Source: DASUPK01 sp963724665 (GTDB taxonomy: Bacteria > Actinomycetota > Thermoleophilia > Solirubrobacterales > 70-9). From it: a stretch of 64,000 nt of DNA. Below the pieces are notes generated by a model. It was given only the letters and a program-made list of their open reading frames with translations. It ran no database searches and had not been told where the DNA came from. The stretch is taken from assembly GCA_963724665.1 (NCBI GenBank), contig CAVRVH010000012.1:372001-436000 (forward strand), written 5' to 3'. Positions 60,045-64,000 of this stretch are shown here, in pieces. Numbering within the stretch: position 1 is the stretch's first letter; each line of letters starts with the position of its first letter. The translations under genes and the position numbers were made by a program.

Positions 60045-61211
60045 GTGACCAACGAGACGAAAAACGGATACGACGCGATCTTCGTCGGAGGCGGAGTGAT
60101 CGGGCTTGCCTCGGCGTGGCGGGCCGCTGCGCGCGGCGCCCGGGTCTGCGTGCTGGAGGCCGAGCGGCCTGCGGCCGGCGCGACCGGAGTGGCTGCGGGG
60201 ATGCTCGCTCCGGCTGGGGAGGCCTCGTGGGGCGAGGAGGCCCTGCTCGCACTCAACCTGGAGTCGTTGCGGAGCTGGCCCGGCTTCGCGGACGAGCTGC
60301 AGCGCGCCTCGGAGGTCGAAGTTGGCCTTGCGCAGCAAGGCGCTCTGCACGTCGCGCTCGACCGCGACGAGGCCGAGAGCCTGCGCCGCCGCTACGACCT
60401 TCACCGGCAGCTCGGCATCGACTCGGAGTGGCTCACCGGCGGGGCTTGCCGGAAGCTCGAGCCCGGGCTCGCCACCGGCGTCCGTGGGGGCGCGCATGTC
60501 CCCGGCGAGGCGAGCGTCGATCCGCGCCGCGTGGTGGCCGCCCTGCTGGGCGCCCTCGAGCAGGATGAGGTTCCGGTTGAAGTGGGGGCTCGCGTGACTT
60601 CGGCCAAGCGGACCTCCGGCTCGTGGCGACTGGAGACGGATGACGGCAGGACCTTCTCCGGCGCCGCCGTCGTGTTGACGGCGGGCTGCTGGTCAGGTCA
60701 GCTCGACTGGATCCCGTCCGAGGCGAGGCCGCCGGTTCGCCCGGTCAAGGGCGAGATCCTCACCTTGCGCGGCGCAGCGGACAAGCCGGTCTGCGATCGG
60801 ATCGTCGCCGGCGACCGCGTCTACATCGTTCCCAGGGCCGATGGCCGGCTGGTCGTCGGCGCCACCGTCGAGGAGAAGGGCTTCGATGTGGTCGTGACGG
60901 CGGGAGGTGTCCACGAGCTCCTGCGCGAGGCCTACCGGCTGATTCCGGAGGTCGCGGAGCTCGAGCTCGTCGAGACCGCCGCCGGCCTGCGGCCGGGCAC
61001 GCCCGACAACGCACCGCTGATCGGCATTGGGGCATCCGAAGGGTTGCTGGTCGCCACGGGCCACTTCCGCAACGGAGTGCTGCAGGCGCCGCTGACCGCC
61101 GACTGCGTCGCGGCCCTGCTCGCCGGCGACGACCCACCCATCGACCTGGCCCCGTTCTCGCCCCAGCGGTTCGCGGGCAGTTCGGCTGACGCAGCGGTCG
61201 AGGTCGCATGA
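60045..61211 (+). CDS. thiO: Glycine oxidase
   Basis: FAD-dependent oxidase that makes dehydroglycine for the thiazole moiety of thiamine. The 388-residue protein (start GTG 60045) opens with AIFVGGGVIGLASAWRAAARGARVCVLEA (dinucleotide binding), and has LAPAGEASWG, PVRPVKGEILTLRG, VYIVPRADGRLVVGATVEEKGFD and the C-terminal GLRPGTPDNAPLIG signature of DAO-type enzymes. GTG 60045 has no clear Shine-Dalgarno; the in-frame ATG at 60000 is part of the riboswitch core. Overlaps thiSG (ATGA). Confidence 0.92.
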   Translation: MTNETKNGYDAIFVGGGVIGLASAWRAAARGARVCVLEAERPAAGATGVAAGMLAPAGEASWGEEALLALNLESLRSWPGFADELQRASEVEVGLAQQGALHVALDRDEAESLRRRYDLHRQLGIDSEWLTGGACRKLEPGLATGVRGGAHVPGEASVDPRRVVAALLGALEQDEVPVEVGARVTSAKRTSGSWRLETDDGRTFSGAAVVLTAGCWSGQLDWIPSEARPPVRPVKGEILTLRGAADKPVCDRIVAGDRVYIVPRADGRLVVGATVEEKGFDVVVTAGGVHELLREAYRLIPEVAELELVETAAGLRPGTPDNAPLIGIGASEGLLVATGHFRNGVLQAPLTADCVAALLAGDDPPIDLAPFSPQRFAGSSADAAVEVA

Positions 61212-62182
61212 ACGTCGAGCTGAACGGCGAGGCGGTATCGCTGCCGGACGACGCAACGGTGACCACAGCGATCGAGGTCTCCGGTGCGCCGACCGAGCGC
61301 GGTGTCGCCGTCGCGTTGGACGGAGACGTGGTTCCGCGAAGCGAATGGGAGGCAACGGTCCTGAGCGAAGGCCAGAAGATCGAGGTGCTCGCCGCGATCC
61401 AGGGCGGCGCCGATGACGGCTTCGAGCTCGGCGGCCGCAGCTGGGGCTCGCGCCTGATCGTCGGCACCGGCGGCTTCCGCTCGCTGGAACAGATGGAAGA
61501 GGCCCTCATCGCCTCCGGCACCGAGATCGTCACCGTGGCGCTGCGCCGCGTCGATCAAGCCGCCCAGGGGTCCGTGCTCGACGTGATCCGCCGGCTCGAG
61601 CTGTTCGCGCTCCCCAACACCGCCGGCTGCTACACGGCGCGCGACGCGGTCAGGACGGCGAAGCTCGCCCGGGAGGCGTTCGAGACCGACTGGGTCAAGC
61701 TGGAGGTGATCGGCGACGACCGCACGCTGTTCCCCGATGCGGTCGAGTTGCTGGATGCCGCCGAAACGCTGGTCGACGACGGGTTCACGGTCCTGCCCTA
61801 CACCAACGACGACCCGATCCTCGCTCGCCGTCTCGAGGAGGCCGGGTGTGCGGCGGTGATGCCGCTCGGCTCGCCGATCGGCTCCGGGATGGGGATCCGC
61901 AATCCCTACAACGTGCGGATCATCGCCGAGCGCGCCGGGGTCCCCGTGATCCTCGACGCAGGCATCGGCACGGCCTCCGATGCCGCGCTGGCGATGGAGC
62001 TCGGCTGCGACGGCGTGCTGCTGGCGAGCTCGGTGTCCCGGGCCGAGGACCCGGCCGGGATGGCCGCCGCGATGCGCTCGGCAGTTGAGGCCGGTTGGGC
62101 GGCCCGACAGGCCGGCCGCATCCCGCGGCAGCTGCACGCCGAGGCCTCGACGCCGGTCGAGGGAACACCAGACCTCGGTTAG
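61208..62182 (+). CDS. thiSG: Fused sulfur carrier ThiS and thiazole synthase ThiG
   Basis: A 324-residue fusion. Residues 1-67 are the ThiS ubiquitin-like fold (MNVELNGEAVSLPDD ... IEVLAAIQGG), and from about 75 the ThiG TIM barrel has GGRSWGSRLIVGTGGF, the Schiff-base Lys in DWVKLEVIGD, and LPYTNDDPILARRLEEAG, PLGSPIGSGMGI and DAGIGTASDAA. The GG of ThiS, normally the free C-terminus that carries the thiocarboxylate, is internal. Such fusions are known, and the split must be made by processing or the chemistry must differ. Coupled to thiO. Confidence 0.93.
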   Translation: MNVELNGEAVSLPDDATVTTAIEVSGAPTERGVAVALDGDVVPRSEWEATVLSEGQKIEVLAAIQGGADDGFELGGRSWGSRLIVGTGGFRSLEQMEEALIASGTEIVTVALRRVDQAAQGSVLDVIRRLELFALPNTAGCYTARDAVRTAKLAREAFETDWVKLEVIGDDRTLFPDAVELLDAAETLVDDGFTVLPYTNDDPILARRLEEAGCAAVMPLGSPIGSGMGIRNPYNVRIIAERAGVPVILDAGIGTASDAALAMELGCDGVLLASSVSRAEDPAGMAAAMRSAVEAGWAARQAGRIPRQLHAEASTPVEGTPDLG

Positions 62183-62775
62183 CGGCGGCGGAGACGGCCG
62201 GCGATTTGGTCGACGCCCTCGCCGAACGCACCGAACGTCCACCCCACACCGTGGGCGGCCTTGTTCAGGACGGTGTCGGCGACCGGTGCGGCGACGCGAT
62301 CGGGATCGTTGCCGAGCTCGACCGCCGCCTGGCGAACGGCGTCCAGATGCGGCTCGAAGCGCACGGCCCAGTCCTCGCAGAACCCGGCCATGTCGCGATC
62401 CTGACGGGCGCGTGCCAGCTCCGCGAGCTGCCTGAGCAGAGTCGTCAGGTGCTCGCCGTCGAGGACCGAGAATCGCGCCACCATTCCGGTGTCGCCGCCG
62501 CGGTCTGCGACCCCGGTCCGCAGGTCGGCGAGCCTCGCGCCCACGTTCTGGGCCATCGGACTGCCGTAGAGGCCGTACGCCTCCGTGCGGGGCCGCAGCT
62601 CCTCGAGCAGGCGCTTCGCCTCGGCCGCTCCGCGCTCGAGCTTCTCGCCGATCGGCGTGTCCTCCAGCAGGGTCCCGACCCGCGCCCAGCGATGGGTCAG
62701 GTGGCGGGCCGACGCATAAAGCTCGCGGTACGCGCGGTGCTCGGCGGGGTGGAGCCGTGTCTTGTCGTCGGACAC
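62179..62775 (-). CDS. Hypothetical all-helical protein
   Basis: A 198-residue soluble protein, start GTG 62775. Helix-rich and Arg/Ala/Glu-rich throughout (RELYASARHLTHRWARVG, GEKLERGAAEAKRLLEELRPRTEAYGLYG, HLTTLLRQLAELARARQDRDM), no signal peptide or membrane segment and no recognised motif. It runs divergently from the SOS-boxed radical SAM gene across 90 nt and converges on thiSG with a 4-nt overlap. An LexA effect on this gene is possible given the shared intergenic region. Confidence 0.65.
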   Translation of the reverse strand: MSDDKTRLHPAEHRAYRELYASARHLTHRWARVGTLLEDTPIGEKLERGAAEAKRLLEELRPRTEAYGLYGSPMAQNVGARLADLRTGVADRGGDTGMVARFSVLDGEHLTTLLRQLAELARARQDRDMAGFCEDWAVRFEPHLDAVRQAAVELGNDPDRVAAPVADTVLNKAAHGVGWTFGAFGEGVDQIAGRLRRR

Positions 62776-62851
62776 GGCACTGGAGTCTGACTGAGCCGCT
62801 CACGAAACCGATCTCCCCGTCGTTGAGTCTGTGGACGAGCCGATCGGTATG

Positions 62852-62865
62852 CGAACATACGTTCG
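62852..62865 (+). promoter_or_regulatory. LexA (SOS) box
   Basis: The 14-mer CGAACATACGTTCG has the perfect arms CGAAC/GTTCG and fits the Gram-positive/actinobacterial consensus CGAAC-N4-GTTCG at every defined position. It directly abuts ATG 62866, so LexA bound here would block transcription start or early elongation. Confidence 0.85.
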
Positions 62866-64000
62866 ATGCGCTGGGACTCACAGAAGATCGACAGAGAGAA
62901 GGGAAGGAGCCTGCCGGGGTTGGATGTCGAGCGCGTTCGGACGTTCGACGCCCCGGAGGCCCTCGGCATCAACTTCCATGAGGTGCGCGCCAAGTCCGCC
63001 CTCAACAAGGTGCCGGGCGACTATCTGCCGTTCAACTACACGGTCAACGCTTTTCGGGGTTGCACACATGCGTGCATTTACTGCAGCTCGGGGGATACGC
63101 AAATTCTCTTGGAAAACGGGCGGACCAGAGCACTTCAGGACATCAGAGTTGGTGATGCGATCTACGGAACGAACAAGGGCCCGAGATACCGTCACTACGC
63201 GGTCACCAAAGTCCTGGCCCATTGGAATACCTACAAGGACGCATATCGAATACTCCTTGAGGACGGGACGGAACTGATTGCCAGTGCTGATCACCGTTTC
63301 CTGAGCAGGCGGGGCAACTGGAAACACGTGGTGGGTGACGAGCACGGTCCGCTCCGGCGTCCCCACCTGACACTCAACGACGACCTGATGGGAGTTGGTC
63401 ATTTCGCCCGTGCCCCCGATACCGACGCTCCGATTTATCGGCGGGGATATCTCTGCGGCCTAATCCGGGGTGACGGAAACCTCGCTTCATATGACTACAC
63501 CCCGCCCGGCAGAGGTCCTCAACGGTTGCATCGATTCCGACTCGCTTTGGCTGACTTCGAAGCGTTGCGGCGAGCACAGGAATACCTTCGCGACCTCGAT
63601 GTCGAAACGGATCAGTTCGTCTTTTCCGCGGCTGCCGGGAATCACCGTGAGATGCGCGCGATCCGACATCAAGCTCGGCGGGGCGTCGAGAGGATCCGAG
63701 AGGCAATCGCCTGGCCCCGCGGCACGTTTGACCTTTGGGCCAAGGGCTTCCTGGCGGGCATTTTCGACGCCGAGGGTTGCTACTCGCAGGGGGTATTCCG
63801 GATTTCGAACTGCGATCAAGAGATCATTGATTGGACTACGTGGTCCCTCCGCCTCTTGGGCTTCGACTACGCAGTAGAGCGAAGAGGTACGGCCAACGGA
63901 TTGACAACCGTTCGGATTCGCGGCGGCCTTCGCGAGGTAATGCGCTTCTTCCATCTCACCGATCCGGCGATCACGAGAAAGCGGTCAATCGAAGGAACGG
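62866..64000 (+). CDS. Rv2578c-family radical SAM protein containing an intein (partial, 3' end beyond window)
   Basis: The start MRWDSQKIDREKGRSLPGL matches the family; HEVRAKSALNKVP and YTVNAFRGCTHACIYC lead to the radical SAM cluster motif CX3CX2C (Cys66, Cys70, Cys73). At Cys73 the extein is interrupted by an intein that runs to the window end, so only 72 extein residues plus 306 intein residues are visible. The family is related to spore photoproduct lyase-like radical SAM enzymes and is linked to DNA damage. ATG 62866 is chosen because of the conserved MRW start, although the SOS box abuts it. Confidence 0.9.
   Translation, partial: MRWDSQKIDREKGRSLPGLDVERVRTFDAPEALGINFHEVRAKSALNKVPGDYLPFNYTVNAFRGCTHACIYCSSGDTQILLENGRTRALQDIRVGDAIYGTNKGPRYRHYAVTKVLAHWNTYKDAYRILLEDGTELIASADHRFLSRRGNWKHVVGDEHGPLRRPHLTLNDDLMGVGHFARAPDTDAPIYRRGYLCGLIRGDGNLASYDYTPPGRGPQRLHRFRLALADFEALRRAQEYLRDLDVETDQFVFSAAAGNHREMRAIRHQARRGVERIREAIAWPRGTFDLWAKGFLAGIFDAEGCYSQGVFRISNCDQEIIDWTTWSLRLLGFDYAVERRGTANGLTTVRIRGGLREVMRFFHLTDPAITRKRSIEGT
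63082..64000 (+). mobile_element. Intein with LAGLIDADG homing endonuclease (partial)
   Basis: Starts at codon 73 (Cys). Splicing block A is CSSGDTQILLENG followed by DIRVGDAIYG; block B is GTELIASADHRFL with Ser in place of the usual Thr of TxxH. Two dodecapeptides LCGLIRGDG (from residue 196) and LAGIFDAEG (from residue 296) mark a LAGLIDADG endonuclease. The C-terminal splice junction (HN-C) is beyond the edge. One sampled line (63241-63300) is 52 percent G+C against 68 percent for 61861-61920, so the element is foreign to the host. Confidence 0.92.

Noticed and set aside
1..64000. CRISPR arrays, insertion sequences, rRNA genes or prophage
   Set aside because: No direct repeat array, transposase, integrase or rRNA motif was found on reading both strands; the only mobile features are the intein and the tRNA-linked endonuclease gene.

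Overview
The window is GC-rich (about 68 percent in a sampled line), gene-dense bacterial chromosome from an actinobacterium. The pknB/pstP/fha/SEDS/PBP cluster, the Rv2578c-type radical SAM protein, DUF3105, TMEM175 and winged-helix AlkZ-like genes, and the general style of the hypothetical proteins suggest class Thermoleophilia (Solirubrobacterales-like). The class is an inference; the phylum is well supported. There are no rRNA genes, CRISPR arrays or insertion sequences, and no gene-free stretch longer than about 300 bases.

Layout. 1-2060: pheA and a membrane-anchored CARDB-like protein, divergent from 2061-3728, a Ser/Thr kinase with a polytopic membrane tail. 3830-11856: one tightly overlapping operon for growth and cell-wall control: fhaA-like (apparently starting on ATC), fhaB, pstP, a SEDS glycosyltransferase, a class B PBP, a PASTA kinase and ddl. 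11853-16843: a second membrane kinase, a DsbA-like protein, then purM, uppP and dedA on the minus strand. 16879-29676: an exopolysaccharide locus (UDP-sugar dehydratase, LytR_C protein, O-antigen ligase, flippase, four glycosyltransferases, priming sugar transferase, two acyltransferase-like proteins). 29673-35991: PGRP amidase, DUF3105 protein, hydrolase, metF, an unknown gene, a universal stress protein and a LysR regulator. 36051-43749: ammonium transporter, a small Cys-rich membrane protein, an AlkZ-like DNA glycosylase, a hydrolase, tRNA-Ala(CGC), a diguanylate cyclase, an acidic repeat-like protein with a frameshift, and glutamate dehydrogenase. 43840-50035: tRNA-Ala(UGC) with an AT-richer PD-(D/E)XK endonuclease gene running into it, a secreted PASTA protein, membrane proteins, a D,D-carboxypeptidase, a rhomboid protease and a secreted TIM-barrel/peptidoglycan-binding protein. 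50090-58547: a pyruvate dehydrogenase locus (lipA, lipB, E2, E1 beta, E1 alpha, and lpdA nearby). 58592-62182: thiamine locus with thiE (frameshifted), a TPP riboswitch, thiO and a thiS-thiG fusion. 62866-64000: a radical SAM gene cut by the window edge, with a perfect SOS box at its start and a LAGLIDADG intein inserted exactly at the third cluster cysteine.

Together the genes link phosphorylation signalling (three Ser/Thr kinases, one phosphatase, two FHA proteins) to peptidoglycan synthesis, precursor supply (ddl, uppP) and surface polysaccharide export. Many first genes have a TANNNT hexamer 6-12 nt before the start codon, which suggests widespread leaderless transcription. The two AT-richer patches in the window both carry homing-type nucleases.
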